The translations under genes were made by a program, and so were the position numbers. This document shows positions 1 to 10,615 of a stretch of DNA of 64,000 nt, in pieces (position 1 is the first letter of the stretch; each line of letters starts with the position of its first letter). The notes below the pieces were generated by a model that did no database searches, was not told the DNA's origin, and was given only the letters and a program-made list of their open reading frames with translations. This DNA comes from Corynespora cassiicola. Taxonomy: Eukaryota > Ascomycota > Dothideomycetes > Pleosporales > Corynesporascaceae. Location: assembly GCA_022059125.1 (NCBI GenBank), contig JAEUWY010000005.1, positions 2,914,001 to 2,978,000 of the forward strand, written 5' to 3'.

Positions 1-361
1 ACGAATATACGAATCATCCATGAGTCGGGCAATCTCTCATGTGCTGTAGGGAAACACATCGCTCTATCGCCAGGTGTGCTGTCGTTGTCGTTCAACGGCA
101 AAGCCAAAAACTCGTGGTGGCGAACGACATTCACGTAGACCTCATCAATTTTCGAACACTATCAAGTAGCACGTCCAATTACAAGCCATCGATGATCGGT
201 GATTCTATCAAGAACTTTAAAAAAATCCAATGCAAGGCAATGCATTGCCATAAGAATACCAATAATGCCAATCTGCCCGTCTGCTTCTACAGTTGTGAAG
301 ACAACCATCCCCGACAAGCTGCAAATACTGGCGCCATGGACCGCCACCGAGTCAATTTCGC
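1..361. other. 3' flank of the ATPase gene, no gene seen
   Basis: These bases lie between the left window edge and the stop codon of the minus-strand heavy-metal ATPase. Only short open frames occur and none has recognisable protein features. The part nearest the ATPase is presumably its 3' UTR. Confidence 0.5.
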
Positions 362-3300
362 TCAACTAGTCTCTGCCACCTCCCTATAATCCCTTCCGTA
401 ATCATAAAACCTCATCGTGAACGCAATGAGCACAACCGGGAGCACACTCACCAACTCTCCCAGCCCCGCAAATGCGGGCAGAATCCTGAACTTGATGAAA
501 ACGCCAGCAGCCATGAGAATGGCAAGGACATTGTACAGGGCCGACCAACCGAAGTTGAGAATGATCCTTCTATACGCCGCCTGAGAAATATCGAGCAGTA
601 TCAAAATGTCTTGGAGACGCGTCGTCATGAGAATGACGTCCGAAGCACTCTTCGCAATCTCATGGCCCTTGTTGATGTGTACCCCCACGTCGGCCTGTCG
701 GAGGGCGACCGCGTCGTTCAAGCCATCACCAACGAACATTACCACTCGGCCATTGTTTTGGAGTTCCTTGACGTACTTCTGCTTCTGTCCCGGTCTGTGA
801 CGAAAGCGAGTCATCTGTTTCGGTATGCCGAGAGTGTGGGCGAGCTCATTGACAGAGCCCTCTCCATCACCGCTGATCATGTGGACATTGATGTTACGTT
901 GCTTGAGCAGATTGACGACTGTGCTTGCAGTGTTCTGGGCCTGATCTTGAAGTCGAATGGTCGCAGCGATCACGCTAGGTTTCCCTGGGAGGGAAACAGA
1001 CGAATTGCCAACAATCGACTGCCGCACTATTTCCGATGGCAGCTCGATCGTCATGCAGAAAAGGGTGTGTCCCGATTCAAGAGCTGCAACATTTAGCCAT
1101 TGTGGATTACCTGCGCGGATTTCCAAATCAGACGCCTTGCATATCCCGACTATGCCGCAGCCAGGAATGGTTCGTCTATCCACGATTTCCCACGGTCGGA
1201 TTGATTTATCTTTGTTGGCCTCCCTCTCTAGCCAGATACGGACGGCTTCGGCAACAGGGTGATCGTTTTCTTTCAACAACCCCAGGAGCATGCCCTTTGA
1301 TGCACGCGCATTGACTTGGTCACTCGTGTGGAATTGGCCTTCAACAACTTCGAGAACACCCGTAGTGAGAGTCCCGGTCTTGTCAAACACAACATCCGTG
1401 ATGCTCCGGGCAATTTCGATTTTCCGCGGGTCTCTGAAGATGATCCCATACCGTGCAGATACACCACCTGCAATGAGAACAACCATGGGTACTGCAAGGC
1501 CGATTGCACAGGGGCATGAAACGATGAGCGTAGAGATTGCATATGTCATAGCCCTGACAATCGAACTTCGTGGTTCCCGGAGATTGTGGAACCGTTCCAC
1601 CGCCAGCCATATTAAGAATACGGATACCCCTATCAGCGCTACTACTGGCACGAACCAGCCTGCGATACGATCAGCGAGGGCCTGAGTTTTGGGCTTCGTG
1701 AGTTCCGCGTTCTCGACCAAGGTTGCAATCCGGCTGATAGAGTTCTCATGGGGTAGTTTCGTCAACTTTACGACAAGCATTCCATCCCCGTTATCTGTGC
1801 CGGCATACACTTTTTGGCCAAGGCCTTTGACCACCTTCAAAGATTCCCCGGTGATCATCGACTCGTCAACTTCTGATCCTCCATATATTACTTCCCCATC
1901 GGTGACAATTCTCGAATGACGTTGGACTAAGAATCTGTCACCGTATTGTAGGAGCCGAGCATCTATTTTCCGTGTACGGCGAAGGGGTCCACTGTTGTCT
2001 GCGGAGAGCAAGATATGAGCCTCGTCTACTTGGAGTGAGCGAAAAGATACCGATCGAGCGGCACTGAGACGCGCATATTCGCCGATGAGTCGGCCGAGAA
2101 GTATCAATGTGACCAGAAGCGTTGAAGTCTCAAAGAACGATCCAGTTTCCAGAGGTTTACCTTTGATCCGGAACACGTAGCATATGACACTAAAGACATA
2201 GGCGATTGTAGTACTGAGCGCAATCAGGAAGTCCATTTCGAAGAGAAAAGAATGTATCAGAGATCGCAAGGCACCAGGAACAAACTCTTTGATGGCAATG
2301 AATTGGACAAGTGTTGCCAGCGCCAGTGAAGGATGGGCGTAAATCAACTTTCCATGATCGATTCCAGGACACCAGGTCAGAACAAGTACAGGTATTGTAA
2401 GGACGACCGAAACCAGGAAAACAGCCAAGGCTCGCTTGGTGGCTTTGACACCGTTTGCAATACTGGGCTCAGCAGCGGGTGATGCCAGCTTAAGCACCTG
2501 GCCAGGTGCGAGCTGTACAAAGTATTCGAACACATCGCGAGCTCCAATCTTCAGGGCGTCATAGTGGATTCGCACTGTGTGTTGCAGAATAAGACTACCT
2601 GTATCTTCCTCTTCTGCATCCTGGGCCGATTTTTCGACCTTTCTCTTTTTCGAATCTGTAGGAGGCGACCGTATGCTCTGCGCTGTATTCCTGGCGCTCT
2701 TCTCCATAGGAACAACCTTCTGGCGTCCACGCCAAGAAGGCAACCGCCAGGTTTTTCTTTTCCCAGTCTCCATGTGGGTAACGCCATATGGCATCCCGGC
2801 ATTTTGTATTTCCGTGGAGTCGGCCACAAGTAGCTCTAGGGTTTGACCTTGCGGCTGGATGTACTGCTCGAATGTATACCCGGTCGAACCATTCAGTTTC
2901 TTGATGAGTTCAGCCACGGAGCTTCTGTTGGTGTCCAGATCGATCTCTACTCTGGCGAGTACGACGTTGACCTGATAACTCAGAACGGCTGGTATCAGGC
3001 TAACCGCTCTGGATATTCCGGTCTCGCAGCATCCGCATTTCAAACCTGAAATAGTGAGGACGATTCGTTCACAACCTTCTGGGGGATCGACGGCGTTGTA
3101 TACACTTGGTGAAAGAGGTGAAAGACCTGTATCATTCAACCTACTGCCACAAACCTTTTGAGTATGTGCGCAGCAAGTACTAGAAAAACGAGAAGGGGGC
3201 CTAGGCTCTCCCTCACGAAGTGCAACGTCATCACTCGGGCCATGAACGTGCTGTCCTTCGTGAGCGTGCGACCCTTCATGGGTGTGCTGTCCTTCATGAG

Positions 3301-3754
3301 CGTGCGATTTTCCATGAGAGGATGGTCCTACCTGATTCGGGTGTTTGTAGATTCCCGTAAGCGGACTTGTGGAGTCTATACGTGAAGACATCGAAGGAGA
3401 TTGGGTGCGATGGGTCCTGTCGCAGCAGAGCGCAGGATCTTCCTCGTAGTTACAAGAGTTTGATGATATCTCAGTACAGGGGACGGTAGACGCTTGCGTG
3501 CTATCCTCGCTGGATTTTGGAATCGATAATGTGGTGATTGCTCCTGGAAAGTTACCGATGATCTCTCTGCCCTGAGTCTGGCCTGTGATATGAGATTCAG
3601 TAGAATTGATGGTATGAGTGGTGGGTAGCAGGAATGTTTGTCCGGGGCCTTCCCAGGTACAATGACTTCGGCATTCCTCCAATTCAGTATGTAGTTCCTG
3701 CCTATGTGCTTTTTGAATATGTCCATCAGAGGAACAACAACCGGGGCGATCCAT
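362..3754 (-). CDS. P1B-type heavy-metal transporting ATPase (Cu/Cd, PCA1/CCC2-like)
   Basis: Single open frame of 1130 residues. It should pump a soft metal ion (Cu+ or Cd2+) across a membrane using ATP. The N-terminus (residues 1-220) is Cys/His-rich, opening with PGCCSSDGH and carrying a His-Glu-Gly repeat near residues 142-171. One heavy-metal-associated domain follows (about 228-298) with the metal site GLKCGCC. Then come the membrane domain, the TGES actuator motif (about 632), the P1B signature SCPCAIG (about 748), the phosphorylation site DKTGTLTTG (about 790), the HP-locus motif NDHPVAEA (about 830) and the hinge GDGLNDAVAL (about 1008). All catalytic motifs are intact. The start at 3754 is preferred because the Cys-rich opening resembles fungal PCA1-like proteins. 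The single metal-binding domain and long Cys/His-rich tail fit a detoxifying PCA1-like pump better than a two-domain Golgi CCC2, but the substrate is an inference. Confidence 0.9.
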   Translation of the reverse strand: MDRPGCCSSDGHIQKAHRQELHTELEECRSHCTWEGPGQTFLLPTTHTINSTESHITGQTQGREIIGNFPGAITTLSIPKSSEDSTQASTVPCTEISSNSCNYEEDPALCCDRTHRTQSPSMSSRIDSTSPLTGIYKHPNQVGPSSHGKSHAHEGQHTHEGSHAHEGQHVHGPSDDVALREGEPRPPSRFSSTCCAHTQKVCGSRLNDTGLSPLSPSVYNAVDPPEGCERIVLTISGLKCGCCETGISRAVSLIPAVLSYQVNVVLARVEIDLDTNRSSVAELIKKLNGSTGYTFEQYIQPQGQTLELLVADSTEIQNAGMPYGVTHMETGKRKTWRLPSWRGRQKVVPMEKSARNTAQSIRSPPTDSKKRKVEKSAQDAEEEDTGSLILQHTVRIHYDALKIGARDVFEYFVQLAPGQVLKLASPAAEPSIANGVKATKRALAVFLVSVVLTIPVLVLTWCPGIDHGKLIYAHPSLALATLVQFIAIKEFVPGALRSLIHSFLFEMDFLIALSTTIAYVFSVICYVFRIKGKPLETGSFFETSTLLVTLILLGRLIGEYARLSAARSVSFRSLQVDEAHILLSADNSGPLRRTRKIDARLLQYGDRFLVQRHSRIVTDGEVIYGGSEVDESMITGESLKVVKGLGQKVYAGTDNGDGMLVVKLTKLPHENSISRIATLVENAELTKPKTQALADRIAGWFVPVVALIGVSVFLIWLAVERFHNLREPRSSIVRAMTYAISTLIVSCPCAIGLAVPMVVLIAGGVSARYGIIFRDPRKIEIARSITDVVFDKTGTLTTGVLEVVEGQFHTSDQVNARASKGMLLGLLKENDHPVAEAVRIWLEREANKDKSIRPWEIVDRRTIPGCGIVGICKASDLEIRAGNPQWLNVAALESGHTLFCMTIELPSEIVRQSIVGNSSVSLPGKPSVIAATIRLQDQAQNTASTVVNLLKQRNINVHMISGDGEGSVNELAHTLGIPKQMTRFRHRPGQKQKYVKELQNNGRVVMFVGDGLNDAVALRQADVGVHINKGHEIAKSASDVILMTTRLQDILILLDISQAAYRRIILNFGWSALYNVLAILMAAGVFIKFRILPAFAGLGELVSVLPVVLIAFTMRFYDYGRDYREVAETS

Positions 3755-4708
3755 GCTGGCTCGAGGAAGGAAGTAGGCGGCGTACCGAACCCAACGTACC
3801 CAGGTCGAGCATTTAAACTACCCATTATAACGCAATTCATGGAACATACGTTTGATATTGGACAAGGGTACTCAAAGTAGAGTTGACAAGTGCTCCCCAA
3901 ATCCAAATCTTCCGTGGACAATGGATCCCGTCGTTTTGATGGATTCACATGGGTGTTACCCAACAAAGTGTATGGTTGGGTCGGGCATATCCGATTGAGC
4001 ACGTCACTTTGGTCGGCGATATAATGTCCCCAAACAGCGTATGAATGCAGCGATCTATGGAGAGCTTCATTACGTGCGATATACCGATATGCCCTGGCAC
4101 CTGCAGTGGAGCCACATATCAGACACTGCAGATGGCTGTTGCTTGTCGCATGGTGATTCGATAACAGCTCGAAGCTCTATAAGCCAAAGGACGGTCAATT
4201 TATCAAGATGCAGAGTGACTGGGTGGTTTTGATTGCTTTGATAGCAACTTCCGATGGAGGCGAGAGACCTCTTCTTTTGAATAACGTGTCCATGAATACC
4301 TAGGTATGCAGCGGCCCTATTGCTGCGGGATTGCAAGCAAACAACGAGGTATGATGTACGGTCTTGAAGTGACCGTATAGCAAAATGCAAATGTTTGGCA
4401 AGGTCGCTGCAGATGTAGGGTCGGTTATTCTATGGGTAGCTGTGTCCGTTCTGGCTTTGGTTAGATCGACACGTTCCAAGAAAGTTAGGCCCCACGTGAC
4501 CGCGCGGTAGCTGCAATGCGTCATACCAAGTCGTGTTGCGGCTCCGAACAAGCTCTTTACATCCGGTCTTTCTCGACCCCGCTTATGCGTCTTCATTGCC
4601 TGTATCCCTTCTTCTCGGTCTGGAAATGCGCACGCATATAGGCCCTTTCTGCCGACATAGCGTAGCATTTCATTCGCATCGTCATCGCCGTTAGTCCATC
4701 CCCGCATC
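3755..4708. promoter_or_regulatory. Divergent intergenic region between ATPase and RAD4
   Basis: About 950 bp separate the start of the metal ATPase (minus) from the start of RAD4 (plus), so both promoters must lie here. Minus-strand frames over 3376-4002 and 4070-4707 look like non-coding noise and show no domain. I did not identify specific operator sites. Confidence 0.4.
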
Positions 4709-7700
4709 GTGCGCCGCGCGCGAACCTTTCGAACAATGGCCGGCAGACGGAACCGGTTACATAAGTCAGAGGATAAGGATATACCGAGGCGATCGACGCG
4801 ACGGGGAAAGCTCTCTCAAGAGAATGCGGGTGTTCCCGACGTTTTTCAGGACATGTTGGTGGACGAGCAGACTTCTAGTGCCGATATACAACAGGCGAAG
4901 CCCTTGAAAAGAAGGGCAGTGCAAAGCGGAATTAAGAGGAGCCCCGATCCTGATACACAATCCGTACTTTCGAAGCGTCCGAAAATTGAATCACCACCCG
5001 TGCATGCACCAGCACTCTTACAGGCGGGGCCCAATGCCAAATCTCGTTCGCAAAACCAAGCGAAAAAGCCACGAGTAAACGAAGCGGCGGTAGATGGGCT
5101 GGAGAGCCCGCCACAAAATGGGCGGATGATACAGACAGTGGAAGATTCGGAAGAGTCGGATGATAGTGATCTCGAATGGGAAGACGCGCTTGGTGACGAT
5201 GGCCATGAAGATGAAGACAATGAGCCAGTAGTCGGCGATATATCGATAACAATAGGAGACAATCAAATCGAAGAGGCGGTACCTAAAAAGCAGATTCGTA
5301 GGCGCGCCATAACCACAGTCGAGAAGAAGCGGCGGCTTGATATTCACAAGATGCACATCCTCTGTCTGTTATACCACGTTCACCGAAGGAACGCTTGGTG
5401 CAACGACGGAAAGGTGCACGCCATGCTGCGAAAGATACCTCCTCCAAAGGCACTAGACAATCTAGTACCCAACCCTGAATTTTCGCAATTTCAGGCGTCA
5501 AAACGCTTTTTAGACGGCATGAATGAGCTCAAACTTCTATGGTCAAAGCGGTTCAAAGTCACTGCACAGGGCATGTCTAAGCCAAAGTGGGCCGACGCCG
5601 ACGCAAATGTTCGACCTTTTTCTGATTTTGATGAGCTTGACGACGTGCTGGATAGAGAAGATTTTCGTAAAGCTGCTTCAAAGTTGCAAGGCTCTCAGGA
5701 CATCGGCGCACAACTCTTCTGCTCAATGCTGCGGAGTATTGGAGTAGAGACTCGTCTAGTGTGCTCCCTTCAGTGCCTTCCATTTGCTTCAGCCGCTCAG
5801 CCAGATACGCCACAGAAGGCTACAGATCAGAAAAAGACCATCACCATTGATCCATTCAATAAAAGAGAAGTGGCCCAGCCCAAGCCAAAAACGCCTGCGA
5901 AATCTCGCCCGATAAAGCGGTGGTCTCGACTGGAGCAAGCAATGGGAGAGCAGATCCCCAAGGCTGCCATTGCTCCCAAACAAAAAAAGTACCATACTCC
6001 GTATCCTGTGTACTGGGTAGAAGCCCTCAACCCAGCACACCAGAAATGGATACCAATCGACCCGCATGCAACATACACTGTCAATGCTCCTGAAAAATTA
6101 GAACCGCCACTCAATTCTACCCAAAACAGTCTCGTTTATGCTGTCGCATTCGAAGATGATTATACCGCCCGGGATGTAACCCGTCGGTATGCCAAAGCCT
6201 ACAATGCAAAGACGCGGAAGTTCAGGGTCGAGTGTACACCCGATGGGGAAAAATGGTGGAAGCGAGCATTGAAGATGTTTAAACGTTCCGGCAAGCTCGA
6301 CAGAGACCAAGTCGAAGACGCGTCACTTGGTCGCAAGGCGGCGGCTGAGGGCATACCAAAGAATGTCCAGGACTTCAAAGACCATCCAATATATGTATTG
6401 GAGAGACATCTCAAACATAATGAGGTCATATATCCCATGAACCAGGTTGGCAAGGTCAACGTGGGTTCATCAATGAATCCTAAGATGGAGCCGATATATC
6501 GCCGCAAGGATGTTCACATCGTTCGAAGTGCGGATAAGTGGTATCGACTGGGGCGAGATGTAAAGGATGGCGAACAGCCTCTTAAACACGCAAAGCCCAA
6601 AAAGCGCGGCCGTCTCTCTCTCCCTCCTCCTGATATGGGTGTGGATGACCAACAAGAAGAAGTCGGTGCGGGCCTCTACGCGTTTTTCCAGACCGAGCTC
6701 TATGTTCCGCCACCTGTCGTTCGAGGCCGAGTTCCACGTAATGCCTATGGCAATCTCGACCTTTATGTGCCATCAATGTGCCCAAGAGGCGGTGTTCACA
6801 TACGCCATAAGCAAGCCTCGAAAGCTGCTCGTATTGTAGGCGTCGACTACGCTGACGCAGTGACCGGGTTTTCGTTCAAAGGCCGACATGGTACTGCGGT
6901 TGTCCAGGGCGTTGTTGTTGCAGAGGAGTATGCTGCAGCTGTCGAAGCGGTGCTAGAAGCGATGGAGTATGCGCAAGAGGAAGCGGAGACGGTCGCAAAA
7001 CGTTCAGAATCTCTGCGTTTGTGGCGCAGGTTCTTTTTGGGATTGCGAATTGCGCAGCGGGTCAATGCCATTGAGATTGACGGCGAAACAGGCCCAGCTC
7101 TTGACGTGCAGGAGGAGATTGAGCGCGAGGATAAAGAGCTTGCCGAAAAGGAATTTGCTGGAGGCTTCTTCCCTGATGAGAGCAGCTTTGGGGAGTCTGC
7201 GGAACCTACTACGCGTTACGAGCCGATGCCAACACATGATGAGTTTGCCGGTGGGTTTGTACCAGATGGCGAAGACGAAGAAGTCGGGTTTATTCCCGAT
7301 CATGGCGATGGTGGATTCCTTCCCGAGCGACAAGATAGCTTCGGCAGTGCGATTCTCGCCGCACAGCAATTGAGGCCGCGACACAGCGTTGACCTCGGCG
7401 GCGGGTTTATTCCAGAAGAGGAGGAGGAAGCGGGTGGCTTCATGCGCGAGTCGTCGCTGGAGGCTGGTCCGTCATCTCGCCAGGAAGACCTGCAAGGTGG
7501 CTTCATGCCGGAAGAGAGTCTACCTTCTCCGCTCCCAACTTCTGTCAACATACCAGATGCTGAAGAAAGTTCCATTCCCGTCGAAGAGACTACAGAGTGG
7601 ATGAAGCAGTCAACAAAAGGCAAAGAGCTTGTTGTCGATCTTCCAGAAGAGGCACTCCCTCAACATACGAAATCATCGCCAAGACACATTGACGAAGCTC

Positions 7701-7852
7701 CATCAGAACCGAAAGAGGTAGATAATGATGTGAAAGAAGTTTCAACAGAGCCAACGCCGCCATCATCTTCGCCTTCAGATACGGGATCGTTACCACTCGA
7801 AGACCCAGAAGATGAAGATGCTGATCCAGATTGGCTTGTCGAGCTCACATAA
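4709..7852 (+). CDS. RAD4: DNA damage recognition protein RAD4/XPC family
   Basis: Intronless frame of 1047 residues; translation may instead begin at the second ATG at 4736 (MAGRRNR), leaving 1038 residues. The protein detects helix-distorting lesions for nucleotide excision repair in the nucleus, with RAD23 and centrin partners in known systems. The basic and acidic low-complexity N-terminus (to about 200) is followed by the transglutaminase-like domain (about 330-515, including the segment YPVYWVEALNPAHQKWIPID). BHD1 (about 551-590, HPIYVLERHLKHNEVIYP), BHD2 (about 590-630) and BHD3 (about 647-750, LYVPSMCPRGGVHIRH) come next. The C-terminal tail (817-930) carries seven degenerate repeats of the form GGF(x)PE/D. 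The domain order matches the family. Fungi often carry two paralogues (rhp41/rhp42-like) and I cannot say which this is. Confidence 0.93.
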   Translation: MRRARTFRTMAGRRNRLHKSEDKDIPRRSTRRGKLSQENAGVPDVFQDMLVDEQTSSADIQQAKPLKRRAVQSGIKRSPDPDTQSVLSKRPKIESPPVHAPALLQAGPNAKSRSQNQAKKPRVNEAAVDGLESPPQNGRMIQTVEDSEESDDSDLEWEDALGDDGHEDEDNEPVVGDISITIGDNQIEEAVPKKQIRRRAITTVEKKRRLDIHKMHILCLLYHVHRRNAWCNDGKVHAMLRKIPPPKALDNLVPNPEFSQFQASKRFLDGMNELKLLWSKRFKVTAQGMSKPKWADADANVRPFSDFDELDDVLDREDFRKAASKLQGSQDIGAQLFCSMLRSIGVETRLVCSLQCLPFASAAQPDTPQKATDQKKTITIDPFNKREVAQPKPKTPAKSRPIKRWSRLEQAMGEQIPKAAIAPKQKKYHTPYPVYWVEALNPAHQKWIPIDPHATYTVNAPEKLEPPLNSTQNSLVYAVAFEDDYTARDVTRRYAKAYNAKTRKFRVECTPDGEKWWKRALKMFKRSGKLDRDQVEDASLGRKAAAEGIPKNVQDFKDHPIYVLERHLKHNEVIYPMNQVGKVNVGSSMNPKMEPIYRRKDVHIVRSADKWYRLGRDVKDGEQPLKHAKPKKRGRLSLPPPDMGVDDQQEEVGAGLYAFFQTELYVPPPVVRGRVPRNAYGNLDLYVPSMCPRGGVHIRHKQASKAARIVGVDYADAVTGFSFKGRHGTAVVQGVVVAEEYAAAVEAVLEAMEYAQEEAETVAKRSESLRLWRRFFLGLRIAQRVNAIEIDGETGPALDVQEEIEREDKELAEKEFAGGFFPDESSFGESAEPTTRYEPMPTHDEFAGGFVPDGEDEEVGFIPDHGDGGFLPERQDSFGSAILAAQQLRPRHSVDLGGGFIPEEEEEAGGFMRESSLEAGPSSRQEDLQGGFMPEESLPSPLPTSVNIPDAEESSIPVEETTEWMKQSTKGKELVVDLPEEALPQHTKSSPRHIDEAPSEPKEVDNDVKEVSTEPTPPSSSPSDTGSLPLEDPEDEDADPDWLVELT

Positions 7853-8215
7853 TGTAGATATGTTAATATGTTTTCATTGCTATATGTTGCTTTCTAGTCA
7901 ACAATGCTAGAGTATCAGTCTATCTCTTGATACTATAATAAGTTATAAGTTATAAGTTGTGGCACAATATGTTGGCGATTATCAGCCCGCAGCGCTCGTG
8001 TCCTTTTGCTTCTACTCTCACTCTACGTTTGTTATTGCTCTACTCATAGCGAAGTTCTTTTGAGTTCGCCTTCATTTTAACTCCTTTTCTTTCACTATCT
8101 AGCCTCAGAACCCAGAACTACTACATAAAGCTCTTTTCTCCTCTCCATCTTCTTTTCCCTTCAGCAACCGACAACTTCCTTCACCGACTACATACACCAC
8201 ATCACACCACGCAAA
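7853..8215. other. Intergenic: RAD4 3' UTR and promoter of the next gene
   Basis: Tandem TATAAGT-like sequence around 7938-7962 is followed by a pyrimidine-rich stretch (8010-8165, many CTT/CCT runs) typical of a fungal promoter and 5' UTR immediately before the ATG at 8216. No gene seen. Confidence 0.4.
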
Positions 8216-9393
8216 ATGTTGTTTGCCTCATCCTCTACATCTCTTTTTGTCTCTGGCACTGTCGTTGCCGCTGCCATCACCTCTGCTGCCACCACCGCTG
8301 CCACCGATACCGCCATGGATCCCCCGCGCCCCCTCACCGCCCGCGAGAAGAACCGCCTGATGGCGGAGAAGGAGATCAAGGCATGCGGGAACGACGACCA
8401 GGCGCTCCTCTTCCTATCCCCAGAGGCGGTCGACACCCGCTTCCACGCCCTCGACGCGACGCCCCGCCACCTCGTTGCAGGGCAATACACCGCCGAGGAC
8501 TCCCTCGCCATTATGAGGGAGAACTGGGGAGGAGACCTGCTGGCGTTCCTCCCGCGCCACGACCCGCCCTCCCTCGAGATCCGCCCACCGCCCACCATCG
8601 TGCCGGCTTCCACCTTCGCCCCTGACATCGACGACATGTCGACTTGGGACCTCGTGTTTCTCGCCACGCTCGCGGTGGTCGCGGATATTCGTCCCGGCCA
8701 GGGTGCCCAAGTGGCGCGTGAGCTGGACACCGCGGCCCGGTGGAGGATCGCTTCCAAGGCACCTCCTCGGGCTATCGACATCACCGATGTCTTCAAGGTG
8801 GCCAAGGACCGCTTCAAAGAGGAGGGATGTTAACTATCTTGTCTTATCCACAATTTCCTCTGTTGCTTTCAACTTCATGATGCCAAATATTGTTGTCTTC
8901 TTCACAATGCATTATAGTTTGATCACTGTCAAACTATATTATGGTGATGTCATCCTCATAACTCAACTTATTGTTTCTTGGTTAATGATGCATAATATGT
9001 TGTTGTCAGCTCCATAACATATTATGCATCATCACTCCCACATAGCCACATGTTATCGTCACCATATCTCACCATATGGTTTTCTTTCTGACATCTTAAT
9101 ACTTCCTTGTTAGCATCATACTGTATTAAAATTGTGCTAATTATGTAAACTAGGGAGTCAAAACTGTCGAGGAGCTCAAGAGGGAGAAGGCCCGCGAGAA
9201 GAACGTCAAGCGTGGCAAGGCCCGCCGGGGCAAGGCCAAGGCCAAGAAGAAGGCTGAGAAGGAGATCAAGGACGTCGACGAGGAGGATACCTTCCCTCCG
9301 GCTAAGCCTTCGGAGGTAGATGCTCTGGCTGAAAAGCTGGGGCTCTCCAGCCTTCCGGAGGTGATGCCGGAGGAGGGCAGTGACGATGACTAG
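8216..9393 (+). CDS. Orphan GC-rich protein, two exons split by a hairpin-rich insert
   Basis: I do not recognise this protein. Exon 1 starts at ATG 8216 with an Ala/Ser/Thr-rich, possibly signal-like leader (residues 1-35), then a charged globular part with a strongly GC-biased third codon position. The open frame meets TAA at 8831. A second segment with the same codon bias and a clear coding frame resumes at about 9158 and ends with TAG at 9391-9393; it is very Lys/Arg-rich (AKAKKKAEKEIK, a likely nuclear signal) and ends in acidic residues. Joining through GT at 8829 and AG at 9157 keeps the frame, with branch point GTGCTAAT at about 9134. The acceptor GGGAG is poor. TAG at 9151-9153 with a donor at 8798 is an alternative. 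It could also be a gene broken by an insertion. GC-rich codon use differs from the AT-rich sequence on its right. Confidence 0.5.
8829..9157 (+). repeat. Intron-like insert with nested inverted repeats
   Basis: AT-rich segment of 329 bp inside the GC-rich orphan gene. It holds a perfect 17-bp inverted repeat (arms 8985-9001 and 9016-9032, 14-nt loop), a perfect 10-bp hairpin at 8913-8938 (6-nt loop), and an outer 8-bp pair (8940-8947 with 9059-9066) that encloses the 17-bp stem. Splice-like ends and a CTAAT branch point make it a probable intron. Its length and fold are unlike the other introns in this window (49-67 nt for most), so an introner-like or MITE origin is possible. Confidence 0.55.
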
Positions 9394-10615
9394 GCAGGGG
9401 GCGGGGGGTGTTTGTTCTTCATGCATTTCTTTAGGATTGCTTTGTGGGGTCGGATGGCCAGAAATTTGTTTTGATACTCTTGCATTCTATGCGCTTTTGT
9501 CTGTGATTCTGTAGTGTTATGATTAGATGTGTAGTCATAATCGAGAGTAAATAACGGGACTTTCTCAACGTTGTTCTGGAGCACACATATCATCCTTCCA
9601 CCCATAATTTTGTGAATTATATACCCAGAGCTTTTAGACATTTTATTTGTTATTTACCTAGCAAGTAGATATGAATCTGACGAAGCCTCTCTCTATAACA
9701 TAGCATATAGCAGGGCTCAACACACGTGTATTCTATTTATCAGGAATGCTGAAAATTTCTGATATGCTCGCCCCATGTACCTTAGTAACTTTTGTTAGTA
9801 TCGAACTAGACTGTGGCACTCGCGAGCGACTCCATTCGCCCGCCCTCTCTGCTGCCACCATTTCAAGCAGGGCGGCGGACTCAGGTGAATCACGTGTCTC
9901 ATGCGCGCTTCATACCACCAAAAACATCCACCACACAGCCCGGTGATATCAACGCGCAAGAAATGCGCAAGAAATGTCTACAGCTTCAAAAAATTCGATC
10001 CGACCTCAAAAAAAACTAGAACTGCTTGAAGCGGCCTATTTCTAGTGGCGATGGCGCATTCCTGCAGCAACTGTCGCCATTTCGAACTAACCATATGTTG
10101 TCCAAGACACCACGACCCAAGACCGAGCCCTGCCCAGTTGGTATGAAAGTCGCCTCTTCTAACTGGACTAAGTCGCCATGTTGTTCAAGTCTTATGTTCT
10201 TTGATGTCTTTAGGTTCAACTACACTGTATATATAGGACAAAATCAAATGTTGTAAGTTTGTTGTTATAATGAGGCAGCTTGTGCTGGCTCTCACTTTTT
10301 GCGTTGACGTGAAAGCCCAGACGACCACAACAACTGCCTGCAAGTTCAGCGTCCGTGCAGATACACTTTGATGAAATTGCTTTGCTATTGGACCCTGCGT
10401 TGGAGTGCTTAAGGCCAGTCATGGATATGGTCTGCCTCTCTATTAAGTATACAACATCCACCCTCAAGGCTGTCCGGTCACTAGATTGTATCCATTTGCC
10501 AGTGCTTCTATGCTTCCAATATATAAACACTTCTACTTGTATAGCTCAGAGAAGCATATATAAGATCTTTGTATCTCGCTGAACAGAGCAATCGTCGAGC
10601 CAATTGCTCAATCTC
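9394..10615. other. AT-rich intergenic stretch, no gene recognised
   Basis: Between the orphan gene and the possible F-box ORF I see only short frames on both strands. The stretch at 9813-10020 ends in an A-rich run. No tRNA, transposon ends or coding bias were found. Confidence 0.4.
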
